Source: Burkholderiales bacterium
GTDB taxonomy: Bacteria > Pseudomonadota > Gammaproteobacteria > Burkholderiales > SG8-39
Assembly: GCA_029266935.1 (NCBI GenBank)
Contig: JAQSVY010000175.1
Location: 1-5,979, forward strand
Length of the DNA stretch: 5,979 nt
Direction: 5' to 3'
The first letter of the stretch is position 1. Each line of letters starts with the position of its first letter. Below are positions 5,966 through 5,979 of this stretch, one piece after another. The translations under genes were made by a program, and so were the position numbers. The notes beneath the pieces are model-generated. The model was given only the letters and a program-made list of their open reading frames with translations. It made no database searches and had not been told where the DNA came from.

Positions 5966-5979
5966 GCCGCCGACCCACG
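5937..5979 (+). CDS. Third glycosyltransferase, N-terminal fragment
   Basis: Only the first 14 codons are visible: ATG at 5937 followed by RVAFYAPLKPPTH, running off the window edge. The pattern MR(I/V)AFYAPLKPP, a first beta strand ending in a Pro-rich loop, is the typical opening of a GT4/GT1-like glycosyltransferase often found beside WcaL-like enzymes. This is recognised from family experience and not from a domain hit. The start lies inside the upstream GT4 gene in a different frame (29-bp overlap), with a weak GGGG stretch at 5924-5927 about 9 nt upstream. That implies translational coupling and membership in the same operon. The fragment is too short for motif-level proof; the alternative is an unrelated gene with a Rossmann-like first strand. 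Confidence 0.65.
   Translation, partial: MRVAFYAPLKPPTH

Overview
The window comes from a GC-rich chromosome with strong G/C preference at third codon positions and tightly packed genes. It carries six complete or nearly complete genes plus fragments at both edges. The best taxonomic hint is a membrane protein resembling the BPSS1780 family, known mainly from Burkholderiales and related Betaproteobacteria. The general style also fits a betaproteobacterium, but no rRNA or universal marker is present, so the assignment is an inference.

Left block (1-1527, plus strand): the 3' end of a short-chain dehydrogenase/reductase (SDR), followed with a stop/start overlap by a 12-helix major facilitator (MFS) transporter. 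The MFS gene has no good ATG and probably starts at a CTG that overlaps the SDR stop. Its 3' end overlaps the next, convergent gene by 11 bp.

Middle block (1517-3421, minus strand): a compact three-gene operon, read right to left. It encodes a complete SDR (258 aa), a PaaI-like hotdog thioesterase (137 aa; ATGA overlap with the SDR) and a BPSS1780-like multi-pass membrane protein (238 aa; 1-bp gap, strong Shine-Dalgarno). The SDR/thioesterase pair suggests acyl-CoA or related thioester chemistry, but the substrate cannot be read from sequence.

Right block (3497 to the end, plus strand): a glycosyltransferase operon that diverges from the SDR operon across a 75-bp intergenic region rich in direct and inverted CCCCGG-type repeats. 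Its order is a MurG/GT-B-like predicted glycosyltransferase (COG4671 type, 408 aa), a GT4 enzyme of the WcaL-like group (413 aa), and the first 14 codons of a third glycosyltransferase. The first two genes share a reading frame and are separated by one TAA followed directly by a TTG start. The second and third overlap by 29 bp. The operon looks like the start of an uncharacterised surface-glycan or exopolysaccharide locus that continues beyond the window.

There are no tRNAs, rRNAs, CRISPR arrays, insertion sequences or phage genes that I can see. No gene-free stretch exceeds 75 bp. The least described part is the glycosyltransferase operon; nothing here proves a new biological system.
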